From assembly GCA_039026595.1 (NCBI GenBank), contig JBCCMA010000023.1, forward strand, positions 1 to 29,077: a DNA stretch of 29,077 bases. Direction: 5' to 3'. This document shows, in pieces, positions 1-9,003 of this stretch. The DNA is from JBCCMA01 sp039026595. GTDB taxonomy: Bacteria; Pseudomonadota; Gammaproteobacteria; Steroidobacterales; JBCCMA01. The stretch's first letter is position 1. The number at the start of each line of letters is the position of its first letter. The position numbers and the translations under genes were made by a program. The notes under the pieces are model-generated. The model had not been told where the DNA came from. It saw nothing but the letters and a program-made list of their open reading frames with translations, and made no database searches.

Positions 1-119
1 ATCCGCTGGCCCATCCGCGGGCCCAGCTTTGCCCCGGCTTGGATCTTTGCTGGCCAATGGATTGGTGGGCTCAATGCTGTTCGCGCGCAGGGCGGTGGCT
101 TTCGCAGGCGACCAGAAAC

Positions 120-2108
120 ATGCCCACACAAAAAGAACTCGCCAACGCTATTCGAGCTCTGTCGATGGACGCGGTACAACGTGCCAACTCCGGCCACCCT
201 GGCGCGCCACTCGGCATGGCCGACATTGCGCAGGTGCTGTGGTCGCAGTTTCTTAAACATAACCCGGCCGACCCGAACTGGCACAACCGCGATCGCTTCG
301 TGTTGTCCAACGGACACGGCTCGATGCTCATCTATGCGCTGCTGCATTTGTCCGGTTACGATTTGTCGATTGACGACATACGTCAGTTCCGGCAACTGCA
401 TTCCAAAACCGCTGGCCATCCGGAATATGGCATTACGCCTGGCGTGGAGACCACCACCGGGCCACTCGGGCAGGGTCTGGCCAACGCGGTTGGCATGGCG
501 GTCGCCGAGCGTACCCTCGCCGCACGCTTCAATCGGCCCGATTTCGATATCGTCGATCACCGTACGTTTGTCTTTTTGGGAGATGGCTGCCTCATGGAGG
601 GCATCTCCCACGAGGCGTGTTCGCTGGCGGGCACACTGGGGCTCGGCAAGCTGATCTGTATTTACGACGACAATCAGATCTCCATTGACGGGGATGTGCG
701 AGGTTGGTTTTCCGACGACACGCCATCGCGCTTCCGCGCCTATGGGTGGCACGTCGTCGAAGACGTTGACGGTCACGATGCCAATGCGGTCACGCAAGCG
801 ATCGAGGTGGCCGAGGCCACCAACAAGCCATCGCTGATCTGTTGCAAGACCACCATTGGCTGGGGTTCGCCGAACAAAGCGGGAACCGCCGCCAGCCACG
901 GCTCGCCGTTGGGTGACGACGAGGTGGCACTGGTTCGTGAGACCATCAACTGGCCGCACGATCCGTTTGATATTCCGGACGACATTCAGTCTGCGTGGGA
1001 TGCCCGTGAGGCTGGCGCGGCGCGTCAAGCCGAGTGGCAGGCCCTTTTCGACGCTTACGCCGAGGCCTACCCTGACCTTGCTGCCGAGTACGTGCGCCGT
1101 GTGAGCGGCCAGCTTCCGGAAGATTTTGATGAGCATGCGGATGCGTTTATCGCCTCCACGGCCGAAGCCGCCATCGACGCCGCAACGCGCAAGTCCTCGC
1201 AGCATGCCCTTAACGGCTACTGCCCGAAGTTGCCCGAAATGGTTGGTGGGTCGGCGGACCTCACCGGCTCGAACAACACACTGTGGTCGGGGTCGCGCGG
1301 CATCACCGCCGACAACGCAGACGGCGACTATATTTATTACGGCGTCCGTGAGTTCGGGATGTCGGCCATTATGAACGGGATGGCGCTGCACGGCGGATTC
1401 AAGCCCTACGGCGGCACTTTTCTGGTGTTCTCGGACTATGCGCGAAACGCGGTGCGCATGGCCGCGCTGATGAAAGTGCCGGTCAGCTTCGTGTACACGC
1501 ACGATTCCATTGGCCTGGGCGAAGATGGGCCAACCCATCAGGCGGTGGAGCACATCGCGAGCCTCAGGCTCATGCCCGGCCTGAACGTCTGGCGCCCCTG
1601 CGACGCGGTCGAATCGGCCGTCGCCTGGCGTGCCGCCGTGTCGTCAAAACACACGCCGCATGCACTGGTGTTCTCACGCCAAAACGCGAAACACCAAAAC
1701 CGCAGCGACGAGGCCGTGCGACACATTGCCCGCGGCGGCTACGTGCTGCGCGACACCGGGAGCAAACCGCAGGTCATCCTGATCGCCACCGGAACGGAAG
1801 TTCAGCTTGCGACCGCTGCCGCCGATACGCTTGCCGACAAGATTGACGTGCGCGTTGTGTCCATGCCGTGCACCGAGGTGTTCAACGCGCAGGATGCAAA
1901 ATATCGGGACAGCGTGCTGCCCGCGTCGGTAACGCGCCGCGTGGCTATTGAAGCCGGGGTGAGCGATCTGTGGTGGCGCTACGTCGGGCCCAACGGCAAA
2001 GTGCTCGGCGTGGATCGCTACGGCGAGTCGGCGCCGGCCGCTGATGTCTACAACTACTTTGGCCTTACCGTGGACGGCGTCGTCGCCGCGGTGGAATCCT
2101 TACTGTAA
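120..2108 (+). CDS. tkt: Transketolase
   Basis: Thiamine-diphosphate enzyme that moves two-carbon ketol units between sugar phosphates in the non-oxidative pentose phosphate pathway (and Calvin cycle where present); cytosolic homodimer. The ATG at 120 gives 662 residues, almost the same as E. coli TktA (663). The reading frame is open upstream to 39, but those 27 extra residues (rich in Trp, Cys and Arg) do not look like transketolase. The TPP/Mg site is visible as GDGCLMEG at 154-161, with the YDDNQISIDG stretch about 30 residues later. GGSADLTGSN marks the start of the pyrimidine-binding domain and EFGM carries the catalytic Glu. It is the first gene of a tkt-gap-pgk-pyk cluster; gap starts 24 bases after the stop. 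The Shine-Dalgarno is weak (AGG near 106). Family assignment is certain; the start is very likely. Confidence 0.97.
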   Translation: MPTQKELANAIRALSMDAVQRANSGHPGAPLGMADIAQVLWSQFLKHNPADPNWHNRDRFVLSNGHGSMLIYALLHLSGYDLSIDDIRQFRQLHSKTAGHPEYGITPGVETTTGPLGQGLANAVGMAVAERTLAARFNRPDFDIVDHRTFVFLGDGCLMEGISHEACSLAGTLGLGKLICIYDDNQISIDGDVRGWFSDDTPSRFRAYGWHVVEDVDGHDANAVTQAIEVAEATNKPSLICCKTTIGWGSPNKAGTAASHGSPLGDDEVALVRETINWPHDPFDIPDDIQSAWDAREAGAARQAEWQALFDAYAEAYPDLAAEYVRRVSGQLPEDFDEHADAFIASTAEAAIDAATRKSSQHALNGYCPKLPEMVGGSADLTGSNNTLWSGSRGITADNADGDYIYYGVREFGMSAIMNGMALHGGFKPYGGTFLVFSDYARNAVRMAALMKVPVSFVYTHDSIGLGEDGPTHQAVEHIASLRLMPGLNVWRPCDAVESAVAWRAAVSSKHTPHALVFSRQNAKHQNRSDEAVRHIARGGYVLRDTGSKPQVILIATGTEVQLATAAADTLADKIDVRVVSMPCTEVFNAQDAKYRDSVLPASVTRRVAIEAGVSDLWWRYVGPNGKVLGVDRYGESAPAADVYNYFGLTVDGVVAAVESLL

Positions 2109-2132
2109 TCGTCCGACGGACGGGAGAAGAAA

Positions 2133-3137
2133 ATGGGAATTAAAGTCGCGATCAATGGCTACGGCCGCATCGGGCGCAACGTGTTGCGTGCGCTGTACGA
2201 ATCCGGGCGGAACGATGAAATCAGCATCGTTGCCATCAACGATCTGGGTGACGCTTCCACCAATGCCTATTTGACCACGCGCGATACGGCGCACGGTACG
2301 TTCAACGCCGACGTATCGGTGGATGGCGATCACATGGTGGTTAATGGCGATCGCATTCGCGTGTGCTCGGAACGCGATCCGTCCAAACTGCCTTGGGGTG
2401 AGATGGGCGTGGACGTCGTTCTGGAATGCACCGGCATTTTCAACAACAAGGAAAAAGCCGGCATGCACATTCAGGCCGGTGCAAAGAAGGTCGTCATTTC
2501 GGCGCCGGCGTCCGACGCGGATGCCACCGTCGTCTACGGTGTGAACCACGACATTCTGAAGTCGAGCGACACGATAATTTCAAATGCGTCGTGCACCACC
2601 AACTGCCTCGCGCCGTTGGTCAAGCCGCTCAATGACACGCTGGGCGTTGTGCAGGGTCTGATGGTCACCATCCACGCTTACACAAATGACCAGACGCTGA
2701 CCGACGTGTTCCACAAGGATCTGCGTCGCGCCCGTTCGGCCACCATGTCGATGATCCCGACCAAGACCGGCGCGGCCGCCGCCGTTGGTCTCGTGCTGCC
2801 TGAGCTGTCGGGTCGTCTCGACGGCTACGCTGTGCGCGTGCCCACGATCAACGTGTCGCTGGTTGACCTGACCTTTGTCGCAAAGCGCGAAACCAGCATC
2901 GACGAAGTGCACTCGATCCTGAAAGACGCCTCGGAAGGTTCGCTGAAGGGTATCCTGACTTACAGCGACGAGCCGCTGGTGTCGATTGACTACAACCACA
3001 ACCCGGCCTCTTCAAACTTCGATGCCACGTTGACCAAGGTAGACGGCACGCTGGTGAAAGTCTGCTCGTGGTACGACAACGAGTGGGGCTTCTCGAACCG
3101 CATGCTCGACACCATGCTCGCGTTGTCGAACGCGTAG
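2133..3137 (+). CDS. gap: Glyceraldehyde-3-phosphate dehydrogenase, type I
   Basis: Oxidises and phosphorylates glyceraldehyde-3-phosphate to 1,3-bisphosphoglycerate, normally with NAD; cytosolic homotetramer. The 334-residue length is standard. The Rossmann motif NGYGRIGRN is at residues 8-16 and an Asp follows strand 2 (AINDL, about residue 37), which fits NAD preference, though cofactor use cannot be proved from this. The catalytic motif SNASCTTNC places the nucleophile at Cys154, with His181 in TIHAYTND as its partner. GGGAG at 2122-2126 lies six bases before the ATG and supports this start. It sits between tkt and pgk, so its product feeds the next enzyme in the operon. A short inverted repeat (2110-2122) ends at the Shine-Dalgarno. 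Confidence 0.97.
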   Translation: MGIKVAINGYGRIGRNVLRALYESGRNDEISIVAINDLGDASTNAYLTTRDTAHGTFNADVSVDGDHMVVNGDRIRVCSERDPSKLPWGEMGVDVVLECTGIFNNKEKAGMHIQAGAKKVVISAPASDADATVVYGVNHDILKSSDTIISNASCTTNCLAPLVKPLNDTLGVVQGLMVTIHAYTNDQTLTDVFHKDLRRARSATMSMIPTKTGAAAAVGLVLPELSGRLDGYAVRVPTINVSLVDLTFVAKRETSIDEVHSILKDASEGSLKGILTYSDEPLVSIDYNHNPASSNFDATLTKVDGTLVKVCSWYDNEWGFSNRMLDTMLALSNA

Positions 3138-3146
3138 GGCCGAACG

Positions 3147-4298
3147 ATGCGTCGCCTCGCCGATCTGGATGTCCGCGGCAAGCGGGTGCTCATTCGTCAG
3201 GACCTCAACATGCCCATCGCAGACGGGCGGGTCACGAACGACCGGCGGTTGCAGGCGGCGCTGCCCACCGTGCGCATCGCGCTCGACTGTGGCGCGGCGG
3301 TGTTGGTCATGTCGCATCTGGGGCGGCCCACCGAAGGGCAGCCCGAGGCGCAGTACTCCATGGCGCCCGTCGCGGACGCAATGAGCAAAGCACTGGGGCG
3401 TGATGTGCATGTGCTGCCCAGTCTGTGCGTGGCGTCTGTCTCGCCGGGCGAGGTCGCTCTGCTTGAGAACGTGCGCTTCAACGTCGGCGAAAAAGGCAAC
3501 GATGATGAACTGGCGCGTCGCTACGCGTCGCTTTGCGATGTGTTTGTTATGGACGCCTTTGGCACGGCCCACCGCGCCCAGGCGTCGACAGCGGGTGTCG
3601 CCCGGTTCGCACCGGTCGCGTGTGCCGGTCCTCTGCTTGCGGCCGAGCTCGATGCGCTCGGCCAGGCGCTGGATCAGCCCGCGCGCCCCATGGTGGCCGT
3701 GGTGGGCGGGGCCAAGGTCTCAAGCAAACTGACCGTGCTGGACGCGCTGGTGAGCAAGGTCGATCGTCTTGTGGTGGGTGGCGGCATCGCCAACACGTTC
3801 ATCGCCGCCGCGGGCCACAGTGTGGGCAAATCACTGTATGAGCCTGACCTCGTTGCGGAGGCGCGGCGTCTCATCGACAGCGATGCGGAGATTCCCATCC
3901 CGACCGATGTGGTGGTCGCCTCTGAATTTGCGGCGACGGCGCCGGCCACGATCAAGCCGGTCGATCAGGTCGGCAATGACGAACTCATCCTCGATGTAGG
4001 GCCCGAGTCCGCGGCCCATATCGCCTCGATCATGCGCGACGCGGGCACGATCGTCTGGAACGGGCCGCTCGGTGTCTTTGAGTTCGATGCGTTCGCGGAT
4101 GGCACGCGGGTGCTCTCCGAGGCCATCGCGGCCAGCGACGGGTTTTCCATCGCGGGCGGCGGCGACACGCTGGCCGCTCTGGACCGGTTCGGTGTGGGCG
4201 ACCGTATTTCCTATATTTCGACGGGCGGTGGCGCGTTTCTCGAGTTTCTCGAGGGCAAGACACTTCCGGCGGTTGAAGCACTCTCACCACGCGCGTAA
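3147..4298 (+). CDS. pgk: Phosphoglycerate kinase
   Basis: Transfers the acyl phosphate of 1,3-bisphosphoglycerate to ADP, making ATP and 3-phosphoglycerate; cytosolic monomer. 383 residues, the typical bacterial length. Recognisable motifs are RQDLNMP near residue 20 (usually DLNVP), the substrate-binding SHLGRP around 53, the hinge/nucleotide region VVGGAKVSSK, VWNGPLGVFE, and the C-terminal GGGDTLAAL ADP-binding loop. The ATG is 9 bases after the gap stop, so co-transcription is almost certain. No strong Shine-Dalgarno is seen (AGGG at 3136-3139), suggesting that translation depends partly on ribosomes finishing gap. Confidence 0.97.
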   Translation: MRRLADLDVRGKRVLIRQDLNMPIADGRVTNDRRLQAALPTVRIALDCGAAVLVMSHLGRPTEGQPEAQYSMAPVADAMSKALGRDVHVLPSLCVASVSPGEVALLENVRFNVGEKGNDDELARRYASLCDVFVMDAFGTAHRAQASTAGVARFAPVACAGPLLAAELDALGQALDQPARPMVAVVGGAKVSSKLTVLDALVSKVDRLVVGGGIANTFIAAAGHSVGKSLYEPDLVAEARRLIDSDAEIPIPTDVVVASEFAATAPATIKPVDQVGNDELILDVGPESAAHIASIMRDAGTIVWNGPLGVFEFDAFADGTRVLSEAIAASDGFSIAGGGDTLAALDRFGVGDRISYISTGGGAFLEFLEGKTLPAVEALSPRA

Positions 4299-4352
4299 CG
4301 CCCGCAGTTCGCGGCCACAGCGCGCCGCCAGATCCTGATAAGGCGAGCCAGC

Positions 4353-5774
4353 ATGCAAAGACGAACCAAGATCGTCGCGACCATCGGTCCGGCCACTGAT
4401 GACATCGAGGCGTTGACCGCCCTGATCGAGGCGGGCGTGGATGTGGCGCGGATCAACTTCTCCCATGGCGACATTGAAGATCATGAACGGCGGGTCCGGC
4501 AGGTCCGCGAGGTCGCCGCTAGCGTGGGTCGGGACGTCGCCGTCCTCGGCGATCTGCAGGGCCCGAAAATCCGTATCCGGGGTTTCCGGAACGGCGAGGT
4601 GACCCTTACCAACGGCGACGCGTTTTCGCTGGACCTCGAGCTCGGCAAAGATGACGGCGACGAAAGCCAGGTCGGCATTACCTATGAGTCCTTACCGCGG
4701 GACGTGAAGCCGGGCGATCGCCTGCTTCTCAACGACGGCGCCATTGTGCTCACGGTCGACTCGGTGTCGACCACGCGCGTGACTTGCACGGTTCGTCAGG
4801 GCGGTGTGCTGTCAAACAACAAGGGCATCAATCGCCACGGCGGGGGGTTATCGGCGGCGGCCCTGACCGACAAGGATCGCGAGGATATCCTGCACGCCGC
4901 GCGTCTGAATCTCGACTATGTTGCGATGTCGTTTCCGCGTGATGCGCGGGACGTGATCGAACTGCGCCGGCTGCTGCGCGACGCCGGCGGTGAAGGCTAC
5001 GTGGTGGCCAAGATTGAACGCGCCGAGGCCATCGACAATATCGATGAGATCCTGCAGGCGTGCGATGTGGCCATGGTGGCGCGGGGCGATCTGGGCGTCG
5101 AGATCGGTGATGCCGAACTGCCCGGTGTGCAGAAGATGATCATCCACCGCGCGCGGGCGATGAACCGCGTGGTGATTACGGCCACCCAGATGATGGAGTC
5201 GATGGTCAAAAGCCCGATCCCCACCCGAGCCGAAGTCTCCGATGTCGCCAACGCGGTCATCGACGGCACGGACGCCGTGATGTTGTCGGCCGAGACCGCG
5301 ACGGGGGCATACCCGGTCAAGGCGGTCGAAGCGATGGCGCGCATTTGCGAGGGCGCCGAGCGTCAGGCCGTTACGCGGACCTCCCAGCACCGTGTCGAGC
5401 GGTCGTTTGAGCTGGTGGATGAAGCGATCGCGATGGCGACGATGTACACCGCCAATCACTTCGACGTTAAAGCGATCGTCGCGCTGACCGAATCCGGTTC
5501 CACCGCACTGTGGCTTTCGCGCATCCGCTCGGGTCGTCCGATTTATGCGTTCACCCGCCATGAGAGCACCCGGCGCCGTGTCACGCTGTACCGCGGCGTC
5601 TCGCCCGTCTCGTTTGATGTGCAGAAGGTCAACGAAACCAATCTGACCCGGCACATCGCCGATGAAATGGTGGCGCGCGGCGTCGTACGCCGGGGCGAGC
5701 GGTTGATTCTGACGCGTGGCGCGCTGTCAGGGATCTCGGGCAAAACAAATACGATGAAAATCATCGAGGCTTGA
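4353..5774 (+). CDS. pyk: Pyruvate kinase
   Basis: Final ATP-making step of glycolysis: phosphoenolpyruvate plus ADP to pyruvate plus ATP; cytosolic, usually tetrameric. 473 residues. Motifs in order: RRTKIVATIGPA at the N-terminus, INFSHG with substrate-binding residues, the GDLQGPKIRI start of the B domain, catalytic Lys in VVAKIER, the metal-binding MVARGDLGVEI, and TATQMMESM. The C-terminal domain ends in a GxSG-type loop that binds allosteric effectors in this family. AAGGCGAG about ten bases before the ATG is the likely ribosome site. It follows pgk by 54 bases with no terminator. In several gammaproteobacteria fba follows pyk; here an unrelated acylase gene does. Confidence 0.97.
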   Translation: MQRRTKIVATIGPATDDIEALTALIEAGVDVARINFSHGDIEDHERRVRQVREVAASVGRDVAVLGDLQGPKIRIRGFRNGEVTLTNGDAFSLDLELGKDDGDESQVGITYESLPRDVKPGDRLLLNDGAIVLTVDSVSTTRVTCTVRQGGVLSNNKGINRHGGGLSAAALTDKDREDILHAARLNLDYVAMSFPRDARDVIELRRLLRDAGGEGYVVAKIERAEAIDNIDEILQACDVAMVARGDLGVEIGDAELPGVQKMIIHRARAMNRVVITATQMMESMVKSPIPTRAEVSDVANAVIDGTDAVMLSAETATGAYPVKAVEAMARICEGAERQAVTRTSQHRVERSFELVDEAIAMATMYTANHFDVKAIVALTESGSTALWLSRIRSGRPIYAFTRHESTRRRVTLYRGVSPVSFDVQKVNETNLTRHIADEMVARGVVRRGERLILTRGALSGISGKTNTMKIIEA

Positions 5775-5819
5775 GCATCCGGCGGTGCGGCCTCAATTGG
5801 AGTAGCTGAGGTCACCACG

Positions 5820-8141
5820 TTGCGCGTAGCAAAATCCATCTTATTCAGCGTGGCCGTTCTTGGTCTGGTGCTGGTTCTTTTTGTGATCGCGTTGTTGCGT
5901 GGGTCCCTCCCGTTACTTGCCGGGATGCAATCCACGTCGGTCGCCGCGCCGGTGACGATCGAACGCGACGCGGCTGGTGTGCCCACCATCAGGGGAAGCA
6001 GCCGACGCGATCTGTTCCATGCCGAGGGCTTTTTGCATGGCCAGGATCGGTTCTTCCAGATGGACCTCGCGCGGCGCGCGGCCGCTGGCCGACTGGCCGA
6101 ACTCTTCGGCGAGCTCGCGCTGGCCCGTGACAAATCGGTTCGTGTTCACGGACTGTCTCTGGTGGCCGATGAGGCGCTGACGGCCATGCCGCCGGCACAT
6201 CGGGATCAGCTCGACGCCTACGTCGCCGGTGTGAACGCCGGCCTCGACTCGCTGTCGGCGCGGCCGTTCGAATACCTGTTGCTGCGTGCCGAGCCCGAAC
6301 CCTGGACAGCGCGTGACAGTCTGCTGGTGGTCCTGTCGATGTTTTTGCAGCTCACCGATCAGGAAGCCGACCTCGATCGTCTGCGCGGCCTGATGTTCGA
6401 GGCCTTGCCGGGGGATGCGTACGCGTGGCTGACCGCACGCGGCGGTGTCTGGGACGCTCCGCTCAGAGGGCCGGCTGTGCCAGCGCCACCGCTGCCCGAT
6501 ACGCGCTGGTTCGACGATGCGTCGTCCGCGCCGCCTGCGGAAGATCGTACGCCCGGGAGCAACAGCTTTGCTGTGGCCGGTGCCCGTACGCCGCACGGGG
6601 CGGCACTGCTCGCAAACGATATGCATCTTGGGCTGTCGTTGCCCAACATCTGGTACCGCGTGCGTCTGATTGAACAGGATGGTGAAGCGGCCGCACTCGA
6701 TGCGGTGGGGGTCTCCCTGCCGGGGCTGCCGGGCATCGTCGTGGGCAGCAACGGGCATGTCGCGTGGGGGTTCACCAACAGCTACGGCGACTATTCGGAC
6801 CGGGTTGTGCTGCGCCCATCGGGGTCACCCGGGCGCTATCGCGTGCCGCGTGGCGCGGACACACTCCGGGTCCGCGAAGAGATGATCAAAGTGCGCGACG
6901 GTCAGCCGGTCGCGCTGACGGTGCCCATGTCGCGCTTCGGGCCGGTCATTGCGGAAGACACTCAAGGACGGCCCGTGGCCGTGCGCTGGACCGCGCATTT
7001 TGCAGAGGCCATCAACCTCAATCTGCTCGATATGCTCGCCGTGACGGACGTCTCGTCGGGACTTGCGCTCGCGCAGCGCATGGGCATGCCCCCGCAGAAC
7101 ATTCTGGTGGTCGGGCGCGACGGGCGTCTGGGCTGGACCATCGCTGGACAGATACCCCGGCGGGCCAATTACGATTCGTCCCGACCGGTGATGAGCGACG
7201 AGGACGGTGGCTGGCGCGGTTGGTTATCGCCCGGTGAGGTGCCGCGGGTCGTGAACCCCGCGATCGGCCAGCTGTGGACCGCCAACGGGCGCGTCGCGGG
7301 GCTCGACAGGGTGGGGGCGATCGGCGCCGACGACTATCCGCTCGGCGTTCGCGCGATGCAGATTCGAGACGCGCTGGCGGCGTTACCGACCGTGTCGGAA
7401 CCGGCTGCGCTCGGGGTGCAGCTCGATACCAACGGGCGCTTTCTGGAGCGCTGGCGCAAGCTGATGCGTTCTGTACTGTCTCAGGACGCCGTCACTGCCA
7501 GGCCGGCGCGCGGCAACGTGCTTGAAATCCTCTCGCAGGGACGTCTTGAAGCTTCGTCGGACGCCAAGGCCTACCGCGTGGTCCGCGCGTTCAGAGCGCG
7601 GATCGAGCGCGACCTGATGGGGCATTTCCTCGCGCCGCTGTCCGGGCGGCCTGATGTGCGCGCAGATCGTTTACGCCAACGGGAGTACGCGGTGTGGCAA
7701 CTGGTGTCCGAGCAACCACAGGCGCTGTTGCCGCTCGGCGAGGACAGCTGGCCCGCGTATCTCCTGGCAATGGTCGATCGCGTCATCGACGAGGGCGACG
7801 TTGGCCCGAGCTGGGGCGAGCGCAACCGGTTGCGCGTTCGTCATCCGCTGGCCGGCGTGTTGCCGGGCGCACTGAGCGGTTGGCTGTCGATGCCCGAGAC
7901 GCCCATGCCCGGCGATGCGTTCGTGCCGCGTGTTCAGGCCCCGTCGTTCGGTGCATCGCAGCGGCTGGTGGTGGCCCCAGGGCAGGAAGACGCGGCGATT
8001 TTTCACATGCCGGGTGGGCAGAGCGGGCACCCGCTTTCTCCGTTTTTCGATGCGGGGCACGACGACTGGGTGCTCGGCAACCCATCCCCTTTGCTCCCCG
8101 GTCCCACGCGGTACACTCTGACGCTGACCCCTGCAGAGTAA
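5820..8141 (+). CDS. Penicillin acylase family protein (Ntn hydrolase, peptidase S45)
   Basis: Predicted exported amide hydrolase. Members cleave acyl side chains from beta-lactams, N-acyl-homoserine lactones or other acyl-amides; the substrate here is unknown. The protein begins with a basic start and a long hydrophobic stretch (about residues 7-34), a signal peptide or membrane anchor, so it should act in the periplasm. The precursor layout fits the family: an alpha chain, a low-complexity linker (about 225-245), then G246-S247-N-S. Ser247 would be both the autocleavage site and the N-terminal nucleophile of the beta chain. The following TPHGAALLANDMHL and WGFTNSYGD motifs are typical. 773 residues is normal for an uncut precursor. 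The start is TTG, with GCTGAGGT upstream; I see no in-frame ATG that fits better. The MoxR gene begins 7 bases after its stop. Confidence 0.9.
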   Translation: MRVAKSILFSVAVLGLVLVLFVIALLRGSLPLLAGMQSTSVAAPVTIERDAAGVPTIRGSSRRDLFHAEGFLHGQDRFFQMDLARRAAAGRLAELFGELALARDKSVRVHGLSLVADEALTAMPPAHRDQLDAYVAGVNAGLDSLSARPFEYLLLRAEPEPWTARDSLLVVLSMFLQLTDQEADLDRLRGLMFEALPGDAYAWLTARGGVWDAPLRGPAVPAPPLPDTRWFDDASSAPPAEDRTPGSNSFAVAGARTPHGAALLANDMHLGLSLPNIWYRVRLIEQDGEAAALDAVGVSLPGLPGIVVGSNGHVAWGFTNSYGDYSDRVVLRPSGSPGRYRVPRGADTLRVREEMIKVRDGQPVALTVPMSRFGPVIAEDTQGRPVAVRWTAHFAEAINLNLLDMLAVTDVSSGLALAQRMGMPPQNILVVGRDGRLGWTIAGQIPRRANYDSSRPVMSDEDGGWRGWLSPGEVPRVVNPAIGQLWTANGRVAGLDRVGAIGADDYPLGVRAMQIRDALAALPTVSEPAALGVQLDTNGRFLERWRKLMRSVLSQDAVTARPARGNVLEILSQGRLEASSDAKAYRVVRAFRARIERDLMGHFLAPLSGRPDVRADRLRQREYAVWQLVSEQPQALLPLGEDSWPAYLLAMVDRVIDEGDVGPSWGERNRLRVRHPLAGVLPGALSGWLSMPETPMPGDAFVPRVQAPSFGASQRLVVAPGQEDAAIFHMPGGQSGHPLSPFFDAGHDDWVLGNPSPLLPGPTRYTLTLTPAE

Positions 8142-8148
8142 CTTCAGA

Positions 8149-9003
8149 ATGACCGACCAACGTTTCGACGGCAGCGACCGTTATGTGGCGGACGCCGACC
8201 TGAAAGCAGCCGTGAACGCCGCCATCGTTCTTGAGCGCCCGCTCCTGATCAAAGGGGAGCCGGGCACCGGCAAGACCCAACTGGCGCTGGAGGTGGCGCG
8301 CTCGTTGGGCTACCCGCTGGTCGAATGGCACATCAAATCCACGACGCGCGCGCAGCAGGGGCTGTACGAGTACGACGCCGTTTCGCGTCTGCGTGACTCG
8401 CAGCTTGGCGACGACAAGGTTCAGGACATTGCCAACTACATCAAGCGCGGCAAGCTCTGGGAGGCGTTCGAGTCGGATCGGCAACCGGTGCTGTTGATCG
8501 ATGAGATCGATAAGGCCGACATCGAATTTCCGAACGATCTGCTGCAGGAGCTGGATCGGATGGAGTTTTTTGTGTACGAAACGGGTGAGACGGTGAAGGC
8601 CCGACAGCGCCCAATCATCATCATCACCAGCAATAACGAAAAAGAACTGCCCGACGCGTTTCTGCGCCGCTGTTTCTTCCATTACATCCGGTTCCCCGGC
8701 GAGGAAATCATGACGCAGATCGTCAATGTGCATTTCCCCAATCTCAAAAAAGAACTGCTCGCTGAATCGCTGCGTGTGTTCTTTGAGGTGCGCGAGGTTC
8801 CGGGCCTCAAGAAGAAGCCGTCTACGTCCGAGCTGCTCGACTGGATCAAGCTTCTGGTCGCCGAGGACATTGATCCTGAGGCGCTGCAGGCCAAGGACGA
8901 CAAGTCGATCATTCCGGTGTTGCATGGCGCGCTTTTGAAAAACGAGCAGGACGTGCACCTGTTCGAGCAGCTGGTGTTCCTGAATCGACGAAATGCTCGT
9001 TAG
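8149..9003 (+). CDS. MoxR-family AAA+ ATPase (CoxD-like)
   Basis: AAA+ ATPase of the MoxR class, whose members act as chaperones that activate or mature partner enzymes, usually together with a VWA-domain protein encoded next door. 284 residues. Walker A GEPGTGKT is at 36-43, Walker B VLLIDEID at 114-121, sensor-1 ITSNNEKE near 159-166, and an Arg-finger pair in FLRRCF near 171-176. The C-terminus carries the helical lid. The reading frame of the VWA gene starts 11 bases before this one ends, so the two products are probably made in linked amounts. No carbon monoxide dehydrogenase or methanol dehydrogenase gene, the classic clients, is present here. Family is secure; client unknown. Confidence 0.93.
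   Translation: MTDQRFDGSDRYVADADLKAAVNAAIVLERPLLIKGEPGTGKTQLALEVARSLGYPLVEWHIKSTTRAQQGLYEYDAVSRLRDSQLGDDKVQDIANYIKRGKLWEAFESDRQPVLLIDEIDKADIEFPNDLLQELDRMEFFVYETGETVKARQRPIIIITSNNEKELPDAFLRRCFFHYIRFPGEEIMTQIVNVHFPNLKKELLAESLRVFFEVREVPGLKKKPSTSELLDWIKLLVAEDIDPEALQAKDDKSIIPVLHGALLKNEQDVHLFEQLVFLNRRNAR

Noticed and set aside
1..119. Promoter or riboswitch upstream of tkt
   Set aside because: No convincing -35/-10 pair or known riboswitch pattern; the window begins too close to judge.
2110..2122. Hairpin CGTCC-GAC-GGACG between tkt and gap as a terminator
   Set aside because: Only five pairs and no T-run; it ends at the gap ribosome site. At most it tunes gap translation.
4848..5654. Minus-strand open frame of 268 codons inside pyk
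   Set aside because: Shadow of the pyruvate kinase gene; His/Arg-rich with no family match.
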